DNA of 43,888 nucleotides, from contig DOAQ01000040.1 in the NCBI GenBank assembly GCA_003506435.1, positions 12,671 to 56,558 on the forward strand, given 5' to 3'. Positions 31,368-40,364 of this stretch are shown piece by piece (the stretch's first letter is position 1; the number at the start of each line of letters is the position of its first letter). Source of the stretch: Prolixibacteraceae bacterium (GTDB taxonomy: Bacteria; Bacteroidota; Bacteroidia; Bacteroidales; Prolixibacteraceae). The translations under genes and the position numbers were made by a program. The notes beneath the pieces were generated by a model. It did no database searches. It worked only from the letters and a program-made list of their open reading frames with translations, and was not told the origin of the DNA.

Positions 31368-34300
31368 ATGCACTTTTCAAAAAAGAATACCCTTGCAGGT
31401 TGGTTGGTTTTTGCCATTTCCTTACTGGTTTACACTCTGACACTTGAACCCACTCTCAGTTTGTGGGATTGTGGCGAATTTCTGGTCTCGGCATACAAAC
31501 TGGAAATTAACCATTCGCCCGGAAACCCTTTTTTTATGTTGCTCGGCCGTATTTTTTCGCTGTTTAGCTTCGGAAATCGGGAACATGCTGCGTTTGCAAT
31601 CAATATGGTGTCGGCCGTTTCGTCGGCTGCAACGGTTCTGTTCCTGTTTTGGACGATCAGTTGGCTGATTCGGAAAATTCCGGGCCGGAAATATCCTGAT
31701 CTTTTGGTTCTGATGGCCGCAGGAGTTGGCTCACTGGGGTATGCATTTACTGATTCATTTTGGTTTTCTGCCGTTGAGGCTGAAGTATATGCTTTGTCGT
31801 CGCTGTTTTCGGCAGCTATTTTGTGGGCGGCTACCAAATGGGAACGTGAGGCTGGTGGTCTGTATGCCAACCGCTGGATCATTCTTATATTTTTCCTGAT
31901 CGGTCTTTCAATCGGGGTTCATTTGCTGAATTTATTGGTGATCCCGACGGCCGCACTGATCTACTATTTCAAAAAATATAATTATTCGGCTAAAAGTTTA
32001 TTACTGGCTATTGCAGTCTCCGGAGCAGGAATTTTATTCCTGATGAAAATTTTTATTCCGGGCATTCTCGATTTATCGAAAGGGCTGGAACTGCTTTGTG
32101 TGAACAGCCTGGGATTGCCGGTCAATTCGGGACTGATCATCTATATGGTGTTGATTTCCGCTCTGTTGGCAGGCGGATTGATTTTCAGTATAAAAAAGAA
32201 TCTTCAGAAATTGAATCTGGCCCTGCTGTGTGTTGTTTTTCTGATGATTGGCTACTCATCGTACACTGCTACCATGATTCGTTCATCGGCCAATCCTCCG
32301 GTTGATCAGGGAAACCCGGAAACTACATTCGATTTGCTTTATTACCTGAACCGCGAGCAATATGGTTCACGTCCTATTCTTTATGGCCCTTCATTCGGCT
32401 CAACGGTGACCGGTATAAAAGAACGGTCGACCCATAAATATGTCGATGGGAAATATATTCCTTCGGAATTGAATCCGACGGTATATTACGATCACAACAC
32501 GACCGGATTTTTCCCTCGTATGCACAGCAACGAACCGGAACACCTGAAAGCCTACCGGCAGTGGGTGAAACTGCAAGGGAGGAAGGTTTCGGCAAAAAAT
32601 TACAGCGGGGAAACGGTGCAAACAACGATCCCTACTTTTGGAGAAAATCTGGCATTTTTCATGAATTACCAGTTGGGGCATATGTATTTCCGCTATTTCA
32701 TGTGGAATTTTGCAGGTCGGCAGAACGATGTGCAGGGATTTGGTGAACTGACGCACGGCAACTGGCAATCGGGAATTCCGTTTATCGATGCGTGGCGATT
32801 GGGGTCACAGAAAAATTTGCCCGACGAGATGAAAAATAACAAAGGGCGCAACGCGTATTTTTTCCTCCCGCTGTTGCTCGGATTAATAGGGATGGTGTTT
32901 CACTATAAAACCGATATGAAACAATTCTTCGGAATGTTGTTGCTATTTCTGCTGATGAGTGTTGGTTTGGTAATTTACCTGAACGAAATACCCGTTACTC
33001 CACGCGAAAGGGACTATGTTTATGTCGGTTCGTTTTATGTGTTTTGCATTTGGATGGGAATGGGTGTGCTTGCGATTTTCGATAAGTTACAGCAGCTTTC
33101 GGGAGCGAAACGGGCAATAATTATTTCTGCAACGATTGGGTTGCTGGCCGGGCCAATTATTCTGATCAGTCAGAATTACGATGATCATGACCGTTCGGGA
33201 CGGTACACTGCACGTGATCTGGCACGCAATTATCTTGAATCGTGCGAACCCAATGCAATTTTATTTACTCATGCCGATAATGATACCTATCCGCTCTGGT
33301 ATTGCCAGGAAGTAGAAGGTATCCGGAAAGATGTGCGTATTGTAGTGATGCCTTATTTGAATGCGGGTTGGTACATCGAACAGTTGCAGCGGAAAATTTA
33401 CGATAACGAAGCGCTGAAATTCATCATTCCGTTGAGGAAATACCAGTCGGGTGAAATTGATTATTTGTACGTAATGCCCAAACTGAAAACAGAGCAACAG
33501 CTCGGTGCGATACTGGGTTTTGTTGCCAGCGACTCGGCCAAAACCAAACTGGAAACCCGCGATTCGAAAAGGATTGATTACATTCCGACTGATAAAGTTT
33601 GCCTGCAATCGCCGGATGGCAAGGCAATCAGCATAAAATTTGAAAAAAACGGGCTAACCAAAGGCGACATCGCTTTGTGGGATATCATTGCAAATAACTG
33701 GGGACAAAGACCGATTTGTTTTTCTTCTTGGGCCGATCCGGAGCAATACGGGCTTCAGAATTATATGCAATACGATGGACTGGTTTACAAGCTGACTGCC
33801 GTTTTTTATGAAGGCAAAGGCATGTTAGACATGGGGCAATTGAATTCAGACATGACATATAGTATTTTAATGAAAAAATGCACATGGAATTGTCTTCAGG
33901 ACGAATCGGTGTATCTCGACTGGCATCACCGGAGGTTACTGGCAAGTATGCAGGTGCGAAACTCATTTTTCCGGCTGGCAGAAAAACTGGTTGAAGAGAA
34001 TCAGCCGGAGAAAGCTTTCGAAGTGCTGAAAAAAAGCCGTAAAACGATTTCATTTAGTCATTGGCCGGTTGATTATCCGGCAGTAGAAATGGCCGGTTTG
34101 TATTTCGACTCAGGAAAAACGGAAGATGGCAAAGTGTACACACAGGCTGTTTTATCCAACCTAAAACAGTGGCTCGATTATTATATTTCGATGGATGAAT
34201 ACCATTCTAATCGCGTTTTCGATGATTTTCGGTACAAATTATATCTGTACCAGGAGTTGCTGAATTCAATTGGGGACAATGCTCCCAAATCTTATATGGA

Positions 34301-34427
34301 CAGGCTAAAATCGGATTTTGTGAAGTATACGGAATCCCAAAATTATACTTCCGTATTTACAAACGGAAGGTTATTTGCATCTGTCTGTTCGGATTTACCT
34401 TTCTGCCGCAGGCAATCTGAACCTTGA
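31368..34427 (+). CDS. GT117/DUF2723 membrane glycosyltransferase (TMEM260-like)
   Basis: A 1019-residue integral membrane protein. The family signature is at the N-terminus: TLEPTLSLWDCGEFLVSAY with the acidic residue pair expected at the active site, then INHSPGNPFFMLLGR. Ten or more membrane segments span about 10-590. A large soluble C-terminal half with NAILFTHADNDTYPLWYCQE and RIVVMPYLN follows, and the last 150 residues look helical and repeat-like. The family is related to protein O-mannosyltransferases and is almost universal in Bacteroidota; a role in O-glycosylation of exported proteins is the usual guess. It stands alone between kdgF and an amino acid permease. Confidence 0.88.
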   Translation: MHFSKKNTLAGWLVFAISLLVYTLTLEPTLSLWDCGEFLVSAYKLEINHSPGNPFFMLLGRIFSLFSFGNREHAAFAINMVSAVSSAATVLFLFWTISWLIRKIPGRKYPDLLVLMAAGVGSLGYAFTDSFWFSAVEAEVYALSSLFSAAILWAATKWEREAGGLYANRWIILIFFLIGLSIGVHLLNLLVIPTAALIYYFKKYNYSAKSLLLAIAVSGAGILFLMKIFIPGILDLSKGLELLCVNSLGLPVNSGLIIYMVLISALLAGGLIFSIKKNLQKLNLALLCVVFLMIGYSSYTATMIRSSANPPVDQGNPETTFDLLYYLNREQYGSRPILYGPSFGSTVTGIKERSTHKYVDGKYIPSELNPTVYYDHNTTGFFPRMHSNEPEHLKAYRQWVKLQGRKVSAKNYSGETVQTTIPTFGENLAFFMNYQLGHMYFRYFMWNFAGRQNDVQGFGELTHGNWQSGIPFIDAWRLGSQKNLPDEMKNNKGRNAYFFLPLLLGLIGMVFHYKTDMKQFFGMLLLFLLMSVGLVIYLNEIPVTPRERDYVYVGSFYVFCIWMGMGVLAIFDKLQQLSGAKRAIIISATIGLLAGPIILISQNYDDHDRSGRYTARDLARNYLESCEPNAILFTHADNDTYPLWYCQEVEGIRKDVRIVVMPYLNAGWYIEQLQRKIYDNEALKFIIPLRKYQSGEIDYLYVMPKLKTEQQLGAILGFVASDSAKTKLETRDSKRIDYIPTDKVCLQSPDGKAISIKFEKNGLTKGDIALWDIIANNWGQRPICFSSWADPEQYGLQNYMQYDGLVYKLTAVFYEGKGMLDMGQLNSDMTYSILMKKCTWNCLQDESVYLDWHHRRLLASMQVRNSFFRLAEKLVEENQPEKAFEVLKKSRKTISFSHWPVDYPAVEMAGLYFDSGKTEDGKVYTQAVLSNLKQWLDYYISMDEYHSNRVFDDFRYKLYLYQELLNSIGDNAPKSYMDRLKSDFVKYTESQNYTSVFTNGRLFASVCSDLPFCRRQSEP

Positions 34428-34570
34428 ACTTCATAAAAAGCCTGGACTATTCTAATTGCTTGCAAATCCCTTTTAATTTTTGTCTGGCAGTAATTCGTTA
34501 TAACTAGACGTGATCAAAATGGTCGAAAAGTTGCCAAAATATTTCCGGATTATTTTTTCATCAGAATAAG

Positions 34571-34578
34571 TATATTTG
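34571..34578 (+). promoter_or_regulatory. -7 element of the APC permease gene
   Basis: TATATTTG is an exact TAnnTTTG. Transcription would begin about 34584, after the GTG at 34578, so it supports ATG at 34605 as the true start codon of the permease. Confidence 0.5.
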
Positions 34579-34604
34579 TGAGATTACCTTATGAAATACA
34601 CGCG

Positions 34605-36071
34605 ATGATCAAAGATTTATTCCGCATCAAGTCGATCGACTCCCTGCTAAAAGAAGCTAATTCTCAGGAACAAGGCCTGAAAAGAGCATTAACATCATGG
34701 AACCTGATTGCTTTGGGAATCGGTGCTATTATCGGGACAGGCATTTTTGTTTTGACCGGTACAGCCGCCGCCAACCATGCCGGGCCGGCCCTGGTGCTCT
34801 CATTTCTTATTTCAGCCATCGGATGTGTATTTGCAGGTTTGTGTTATGCCGAATTTGCATCAATGATCCCGATTGCAGGTAGCGCCTACACGTATTCGTA
34901 TGCCACGTTGGGCGAGTTTTTTGCATGGCTGATCGGCTGGGACCTGATTTTGGAATACTTGTTTGCATCATCGACGGTTGCCGTAGGTTGGTCGGGTTAC
35001 ATGGTAAGTTTCATAAAAGATTTTGGAATAAACATACCCCCGCAGCTTTGCCATGCCCCATTCGATCACATAAAAGGAGAAGGATGGATTTTTACCGGCA
35101 ATCTGATCAATTTTCCGGCAGTATTTATTATTGCTATGATCACCATCCTGCTGGTGATTGGGATCAAAGAATCGGCCCGGTTCAATGGGATCATCGTCAT
35201 TATTAAGCTGGCAGTAATCCTGCTGTTTATCGGCTTTGGAATTTCATTTATCGACACATCAAACTGGACTCCGTTTATTCCTGAAAATACCGGTACATTC
35301 GGACAATTTGGGTTCAGCGGCATCCTGACCGGAGCCGGAGTGATTTTCTTTGCTTATATTGGCTTCGATGCCATTTCCACTGCGGCACAGGAAGCTAAAA
35401 ATCCGCAAAAAGACATGCCCATCGGAATATTGGGCTCGCTGATTGTTTGTACAGTTCTGTATGTAGCTGTTTCAGCCGTTCTGACCGGCATGGTCAATTA
35501 CAAAGAACTGAATGTCGCCGCCCCGATAGCGCTGGCCATCGACAAAGCCGGGAAAGCATTAATATGGCTCCGTCCGCTGATCAAAATTGGTGCGATTGCA
35601 GGATTGAGTTCGGTCATCCTGGTAATGTTAATGGGACAACCGCGTATTTTCTTCTCTATGGCCAAAGACGGCCTGTTGCCTAAAAGTTTCTCAAAAGTAC
35701 ATCCCCGGTTTCAAACCCCCTATATCACAACCATAATAACAGGCATGGCAGCAGCGATTATTGCAGGGCTTCTGCCCATCAACATTCTGAGCGAACTAGT
35801 TTCAATCGGTACCCTTTTGGCTTTCGTCATTGTGTGCGCAGGAATTATTGTGCTGCGGATTAAAAAACCGGATATCCACCGGCCTTTCAAAACGCCGTTT
35901 GTCCCCTGGGTTCCGCTGGCCGGAATCATTATCTGCTCCGCCCAAATGCTCGCGTTGCCCATCGAAACATGGGAACGGCTGATCATCTGGATGTTGGGCG
36001 GGTTTGTGATCTATTTCACATACAGCTTTAAACGGAGCAAGCTGCATAAAAAGAGCAACGAAGACAGTTGA
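34605..36071 (+). CDS. APC-family amino acid permease
   Basis: A 488-residue transporter with 12 or more membrane segments. The first helix carries IALGIGAIIGTGIFVLTGTA (the broken helix of the LeuT fold, with GxGxxxGxGxF), then MIPIAGSAYTYSYATLGEF and GWDLILEYLFASSTVAVGWSGY. These match the cationic amino acid transporter-like group of APC permeases (YfnA type). The substrate cannot be read. Start: a GTG at 34578 is in frame, but the -7 element ends there, so ATG at 34605 (MIKDLFRIKSID) is preferred. The stop codon lies inside a 20-bp tandem repeat (36065-36104). Confidence 0.9.
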   Translation: MIKDLFRIKSIDSLLKEANSQEQGLKRALTSWNLIALGIGAIIGTGIFVLTGTAAANHAGPALVLSFLISAIGCVFAGLCYAEFASMIPIAGSAYTYSYATLGEFFAWLIGWDLILEYLFASSTVAVGWSGYMVSFIKDFGINIPPQLCHAPFDHIKGEGWIFTGNLINFPAVFIIAMITILLVIGIKESARFNGIIVIIKLAVILLFIGFGISFIDTSNWTPFIPENTGTFGQFGFSGILTGAGVIFFAYIGFDAISTAAQEAKNPQKDMPIGILGSLIVCTVLYVAVSAVLTGMVNYKELNVAAPIALAIDKAGKALIWLRPLIKIGAIAGLSSVILVMLMGQPRIFFSMAKDGLLPKSFSKVHPRFQTPYITTIITGMAAAIIAGLLPINILSELVSIGTLLAFVIVCAGIIVLRIKKPDIHRPFKTPFVPWVPLAGIIICSAQMLALPIETWERLIIWMLGGFVIYFTYSFKRSKLHKKSNEDS

Positions 36072-36117
36072 ATACGGTTGAAAACAGTTGGAGATGGTTG
36101 AAAACAATTGTTTTCAA
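36065..36117. repeat. 20-bp tandem repeat ending in a perfect 20-bp palindrome
   Basis: Two units, 36065-36084 and 36085-36104, agree at 17 of 20 bases (CAGTTG...GGTTGAAAA). The second runs into TTGAAAACAATTGTTTTCAA (36098-36117), a perfect palindrome. The first unit contains the permease stop codon TGA (36069-36071). A weaker hairpin (CATGTTTT 36134-36141 with AAAACATG 36168-36175) follows, but without a T run. Confidence 0.8.
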
Positions 36118-36304
36118 TTGCCTCCTATTCTTCCATGTTTTCCTGATCCGCTGTACGGCTGATAGAAAAAACATGAACCTTTGCTTCGTTTTTACTGAAC
36201 AAAACACGTACATTCGCAGGGGATTTTCGCCCATCAGAAATAATAAATGGAATGCTTTATAAGTTTATTTTTAACTTTATCAAACGAATAAGAAATATAC
36301 GATT

Positions 36305-37636
36305 ATGAAGATATCAGTTGTTGGAACGGGTTACGTTGGATTAGTTTCAGGAACTTGCTTTGCAGAGACAGGAATTGACGTGGCTTGCGTAGATATTGAC
36401 CAGCGCAAAATCGACATGCTGAACAACGGCAAAATTCCGATTTATGAACCCGGACTGGAGGACATCTACAAAAAAAATGTTGAAAAAGGCCGGTTGTCGT
36501 TCACAACCAATATTGCTGACAGTTTACAAGATGCCGACGCCATTTTCATTGCCGTGGGAACGCCCCCCGGTGAAGATGGCAGCGCTGACCTGAAATATGT
36601 GCTGAACGTGGCCCGTGAAGTAGGCAAACACCTCGATCATTACATGGTAGTAGTTACCAAAAGCACCGTTCCTGTTGGTACATCGCACAAGATAAAAGCA
36701 GCAGTTGCCGCCGAACTAAAAAAACGAAACTGCGACATCCCGTTTGACGTCGCTTCAAACCCCGAATTTCTGAAAGAAGGCAGCGCGGTGGCCGACTTTC
36801 TAAAACCCGACCGCATTGTGGTGGGGACCGATTCGGAACGTGCCATGAAAGTGATGCAACGCCTGTACAAACCGTTTTTGCTGAACGGGCACCCAATCCT
36901 GTTCATGGACATCGCATCTTCGGAAATGACCAAATATGCCGCCAACTCGATGCTGGCAACAAAAATCAGTTTCATGAACGACATTGCCAACCTCTGCGAA
37001 TTGGTTGGCGCCGATGTGGGCATGGTGCGGAAAGGAATTGGCTCCGACGTTCGCATTGGCAATCATTTTATTTACCCCGGAACCGGTTATGGAGGTTCTT
37101 GTTTCCCGAAAGACGTGCAGGCACTAATCCGCACCGGCGACGAAAAAGGCCATTCGCTGGAAATATTGAAAGCTGTTGAAAACGTGAACAATCGTCAAAA
37201 ATCGGTACTGGTTGGAAAAATGATGCAGCATTTCAACGGCAATCTTGCAGGCAAAAAATTTGCAATATGGGGACTGGCTTTCAAACCGAAAACCGACGAC
37301 ATGCGCGAGGCTCCGTCGCTGGTAATTATCGGCCAGTTGCTGAAAGCCGGAGCCGAAGTAGTGGCCTACGACCCGGTGGCCATGCACGAAGCACAGTGCA
37401 TGATAGGCGATAAAATCGCCTATGCAAAAGACGAGTACGATGCCTGTGTTGATGCCGACGCTTTGATTCTGGTAACCGAATGGCCCGAATTCAGGGTGTT
37501 GAATTTCCGTGTATTGAGCAAACTTCTGAAAAACAAGCTGATTTTCGACGGACGAAATATTTACGAACCCGACGAAATGCGAGAAGAAGGGTTCACCTAT
37601 TACAGTATCGGTCGAAAAACGGTGATAATTGAATAA
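36305..37636 (+). CDS. ugd: UDP-glucose 6-dehydrogenase
   Basis: A 443-residue NAD-dependent dehydrogenase that oxidises UDP-glucose twice to UDP-glucuronate. Marks: Rossmann motif VGTGYVGLVSGTCFAETG at the N-terminus, FIAVGTPPGEDGSADL, TVPVGTS, NPEFLKEGSAV, SSEMTKYAANSMLATKISF and GTGYGGSCFPKDVQAL with the catalytic Cys266. GLAFKPKTDDMREAPS marks the C-terminal nucleotide-binding domain. The next gene uses its product. This is the first gene of a same-strand run of nucleotide-sugar genes reaching to 42985, though a repeat of about 100 bases separates it from uxs. Confidence 0.95.
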   Translation: MKISVVGTGYVGLVSGTCFAETGIDVACVDIDQRKIDMLNNGKIPIYEPGLEDIYKKNVEKGRLSFTTNIADSLQDADAIFIAVGTPPGEDGSADLKYVLNVAREVGKHLDHYMVVVTKSTVPVGTSHKIKAAVAAELKKRNCDIPFDVASNPEFLKEGSAVADFLKPDRIVVGTDSERAMKVMQRLYKPFLLNGHPILFMDIASSEMTKYAANSMLATKISFMNDIANLCELVGADVGMVRKGIGSDVRIGNHFIYPGTGYGGSCFPKDVQALIRTGDEKGHSLEILKAVENVNNRQKSVLVGKMMQHFNGNLAGKKFAIWGLAFKPKTDDMREAPSLVIIGQLLKAGAEVVAYDPVAMHEAQCMIGDKIAYAKDEYDACVDADALILVTEWPEFRVLNFRVLSKLLKNKLIFDGRNIYEPDEMREEGFTYYSIGRKTVIIE

Positions 37637-37715
37637 ACGCAAAGATACGAAGGCACAAAGAAAAATTTAAAACTATTGTGGTCTATGTGTCTATTGTGGT
37701 TTTCATAAGTTTTGA
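37637..37715. repeat. Dispersed intergenic repeat of the CTTTGTG/TTGTGGT type
   Basis: Between ugd and uxs: ACGCAAAGATACGAAGGCACAAAG at its left end, then ACTATTGTGGTCTATGTGTCTATTGTGGTTTTC. Sequences of this wording (reverse strand: CTTTGTGCCTTCGTATCTTTGCG, and TTGTGGT words) are spread through intergenic DNA of many Bacteroidota. It contains an internal echo, CTATTGTGGT at 37673-37682 and again at 37692-37701. Confidence 0.55.
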
Positions 37716-37753
37716 CCAGTCAAAACGACAACGACAGATAATTTACAAAGTAT

Positions 37754-38701
37754 ATGAAACGAATATTGGTAACCGGAGGCGCCGGATTTGTAGGTTCTCA
37801 TTTATGTGAACGCCTGTTGAACGAAGGCAGCGAAGTAGTTTGTCTCGATAATTTTTTCACCGGACGGAAAGAAAAAATTATCCACCTGCTCGACCATCCG
37901 TATTTTGAACTGGTGCGCCACGATGTAATCATGCCCTATTATATTGAGGTTGATGAAATTTACAACCTGGCCTGTCCTGCGTCGCCCGTTCATTACCAGT
38001 TCAACCCAATAAAAACCATTAAAACCTCGGTGATGGGTGCCATCAACATGCTGGGGCTGGCGAAACGGGTAAAAGCAAAAATCTTGCAGGCATCGACCAG
38101 CGAGGTGTACGGCGACCCGGAACTGCACCCGCAACCCGAAAGCTATTGGGGACATGTGAATCCCATCGGCATTCGCTCGTGTTACGACGAAGGGAAACGC
38201 TGCGCCGAATCGCTGTTCGTAAATTACCACGCTCAAAATAATGTCAAAATAAAAATTGTCCGCATTTTTAATACCTACGGCCCACGAATGGAACCCGACG
38301 ACGGACGCGTGGTTTCCAATTTCATCATGCAGGCTTTGCAGGGAAAAGACATCAGCATTTTTGGCGACGGCACACAAACCCGCAGTTTTCAGTACGTGAG
38401 CGACCTTTTGGAAGGGATGGTTCGCATGATGAACACCGGCGACGATTTTACCGGCCCTGTGAATATTGGCAATCCCAATGAATTTACGATGCTAGAACTG
38501 GCTCAAACCATTCTGGATATTACCGGCTCAAAATCAAAAATTGCCTATTTCCCTTTGCCTGAAGACGACCCGGCACAGCGCCAGCCAGACATTTCGCTGG
38601 CACGTGAAAAACTGGATGGCTGGGAACCAAAAATCCAGCTTCGCGAAGGGTTAGTAAAAACTATTGAATATTTCGACAACTATTTATCTGCAAACAAATA
38701 A
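37754..38701 (+). CDS. uxs: UDP-glucuronate decarboxylase (UDP-xylose synthase)
   Basis: A 315-residue extended short-chain dehydrogenase. The NAD motif is GGAGFVGSHL at the N-terminus, followed by DNFFTGRKEKI, LACPASPVHYQFNPIKTIKT (typical of UXS), the Ser/Thr of ASTSEVYGDPE, the catalytic YxxxK as YDEGKR (about 145-149) and RIFNTYGPRM. It lacks a membrane anchor. It converts UDP-glucuronate from Ugd to UDP-xylose, probably for an exopolysaccharide or lipopolysaccharide. rfbA follows after nine bases, so the two are cotranscribed. Confidence 0.94.
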   Translation: MKRILVTGGAGFVGSHLCERLLNEGSEVVCLDNFFTGRKEKIIHLLDHPYFELVRHDVIMPYYIEVDEIYNLACPASPVHYQFNPIKTIKTSVMGAINMLGLAKRVKAKILQASTSEVYGDPELHPQPESYWGHVNPIGIRSCYDEGKRCAESLFVNYHAQNNVKIKIVRIFNTYGPRMEPDDGRVVSNFIMQALQGKDISIFGDGTQTRSFQYVSDLLEGMVRMMNTGDDFTGPVNIGNPNEFTMLELAQTILDITGSKSKIAYFPLPEDDPAQRQPDISLAREKLDGWEPKIQLREGLVKTIEYFDNYLSANK

Positions 38702-38710
38702 ATCAGAAAA

Positions 38711-39592
38711 ATGAAAGGAATTATACTTGCAGGAGGTTCCGGTACGCGCTTGTACCCGATCACCAAAGCCATTTCAAAACAAATTATCCCGGTTTACGAC
38801 AAACCGATGATATACTATCCGCTTTCAGTACTGATGCTGGCCAGTATCCGCGAGATACTCATAATTTCCACTCCGGAAGATATCGGATTGTACGAGAAAC
38901 TGCTGGGTGACGGAAGTCAGCTTGGGATTCAGCTTGAATATGCCATCCAGCCATCGCCCGACGGGTTGGCGCAGGCATTCATCATTGGCGAAAAATTCAT
39001 CGGCAACGACAATGTTTGCATGGTTTTGGGCGATAATATTTTCTACGGATATAATTTCTCGTCCGTTTTAACCGAAGCGGCAAACCTGAAAGATGGCGCG
39101 GTAGTGTTTGGCTATTATGTGAACGACCCGGAACGTTATGGGGTGGCCGAGTTCGACCAAAACGGGAAAGTACTTTCGATTGAAGAAAAACCAGCAAAAC
39201 CAAAATCGAATTATGCAGTTACCGGGCTGTATTTTTACAGCAACGATGTGGTCGAAAAGGCAAAAAACCTGAAACCTTCGGCACGTGGCGAATTGGAAAT
39301 CACCGACCTCAACCGGCTTTATCTCGAAGAAAACCGGCTGAATGTAAAATTGCTGGGCCGCGGTTTTGCCTGGCTCGATACCGGTACGCACGACAGTTTA
39401 TTGCAGGCCTCCAATTTCATTGCCACCATCGAGCAGCGACAGGGGTTGAAAGTTTCCTGTATCGAGGAAATTGCTTACAAAAAAGGCTACATCGACCAGG
39501 AACAACTGCTGAAATTAGCCGAGCAACTAAAGAAAAACCAATACGGAGAATACCTGATAAAACTGGCCAACAACCAGATTCTATCGTTTTAA
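38711..39592 (+). CDS. rfbA: Glucose-1-phosphate thymidylyltransferase RfbA
   Basis: A 293-residue nucleotidyltransferase making dTDP-glucose from glucose-1-phosphate and dTTP. The signature is LAGGSGTRLYPITKAISKQI with YDKPMIYYPLSVLM; VLGDNIFYG binds metal and EEKPAKPKSNYAVTGLYFY is conserved. The length is that of RmlA. It lies between uxs (nine bases) and rfbC (ten bases). First step of dTDP-rhamnose synthesis; fed by the phosphohexomutase encoded at 41240. Confidence 0.97.
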   Translation: MKGIILAGGSGTRLYPITKAISKQIIPVYDKPMIYYPLSVLMLASIREILIISTPEDIGLYEKLLGDGSQLGIQLEYAIQPSPDGLAQAFIIGEKFIGNDNVCMVLGDNIFYGYNFSSVLTEAANLKDGAVVFGYYVNDPERYGVAEFDQNGKVLSIEEKPAKPKSNYAVTGLYFYSNDVVEKAKNLKPSARGELEITDLNRLYLEENRLNVKLLGRGFAWLDTGTHDSLLQASNFIATIEQRQGLKVSCIEEIAYKKGYIDQEQLLKLAEQLKKNQYGEYLIKLANNQILSF

Positions 39593-39602
39593 TTTTATAC
39601 GA

Positions 39603-40157
39603 ATGAAGATTATTGAAACACCAATACCGGATTTGCTAATTATTGAACCCCGCGTTTTTGCTGATGAACGGGGCTATTTTTTCGAAAGCTATAATGCTTC
39701 GAACTTTAAAAAGTACGGACTGGAAACAAATTTCGTCCAGGATAATGAATCGAAATCGCACCGCGGGGTGATCCGTGGACTACATTATCAATTGGAGCCG
39801 CATTCACAAACCAAGCTCATCCGGGTCATTCGTGGCACTGTTTACGATGTGGCTGTCGACCTGCGCAAAGGCTCACCCACTTTCGGGCAATGGTACGGGT
39901 TGGAAGTGAGCGCTGCCAACAAAAAACAGTTTTACATCCCGAAAGGCTTTGCCCACGGGTTTTCTGTTCTCAGCGAGTACGCTATCTTCTCATACAAATG
40001 CGACAATTTCTACAACCCGGCCTCCGAGCGAGGCATTCGTTACGACGACCCGGCATTTGGAATCGACTGGAAACTGAGCGAAGCAGAAGCCGTTGTTTCT
40101 GAAAAAGACATGATTTTGCCGTTTCTGGCCGATGCAGAGATGAATTTTTCGTATTAA
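39603..40157 (+). CDS. rfbC: dTDP-4-dehydrorhamnose 3,5-epimerase RfbC
   Basis: A 184-residue cupin-fold epimerase. The catalytic His is in RGLHYQLEPHSQTKLI (about 58-73). VYDVAVDLRKGSPTFGQW, FYIPKGFAHGFSVLSE and the Tyr-containing YKCDNFYNPASERGIRYDDP follow as in the family. It acts on the product of dTDP-glucose 4,6-dehydratase (RfbB), whose gene is not in the window. rfbA lies ten bases upstream; a dispersed repeat separates it from rfbD. Confidence 0.96.
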   Translation: MKIIETPIPDLLIIEPRVFADERGYFFESYNASNFKKYGLETNFVQDNESKSHRGVIRGLHYQLEPHSQTKLIRVIRGTVYDVAVDLRKGSPTFGQWYGLEVSAANKKQFYIPKGFAHGFSVLSEYAIFSYKCDNFYNPASERGIRYDDPAFGIDWKLSEAEAVVSEKDMILPFLADAEMNFSY

Positions 40158-40221
40158 AATGATATTGGTTATTTTGAGTAAGATGTTTGACGTCATGCTA
40201 ATATTATACTTTCCGAAGTGA

Positions 40222-40284
40222 GTCACCCTGAACTTGTTTCAGGGTCTCATCTTTGAAGAGATGCCGAAACAAGTTCGGCATGAC
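40222..40284. repeat. Inverted pair of dispersed AACTTGTTTC repeats
   Basis: Arm A (40222-40253) reads GTCACCCTGAACTTGTTTC and on. Arm B, on the minus strand from 40284, reads GTCATGCCGAACTTGTTTC and on. Each arm folds alone (CCCTGAA-CTTGT-TTCAGGG and ATGCCGAA-ACAAG-TTCGGCAT), and the two arms pair with each other. A further copy begins at 43871 and runs off the window end. The element lies in the 207-base gap between rfbC and rfbD. Confidence 0.8.
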
Positions 40285-40364
40285 GCTTATTCGGAAGTGC
40301 ATCAACATGATATTAAAAAACTTTCCAACGATACAAAAAACAAATAATTTTTTTCAACTGTACA

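Noticed and set aside
34578..34604. GTG start for the APC permease
   Set aside because: It coincides with the last base of an exact -7 promoter element, so it would lie before the start of transcription.
36134..36175. Hairpin after the permease gene as a rho-independent terminator
   Set aside because: The eight-bp stem has a 26-base loop and no T run behind it.
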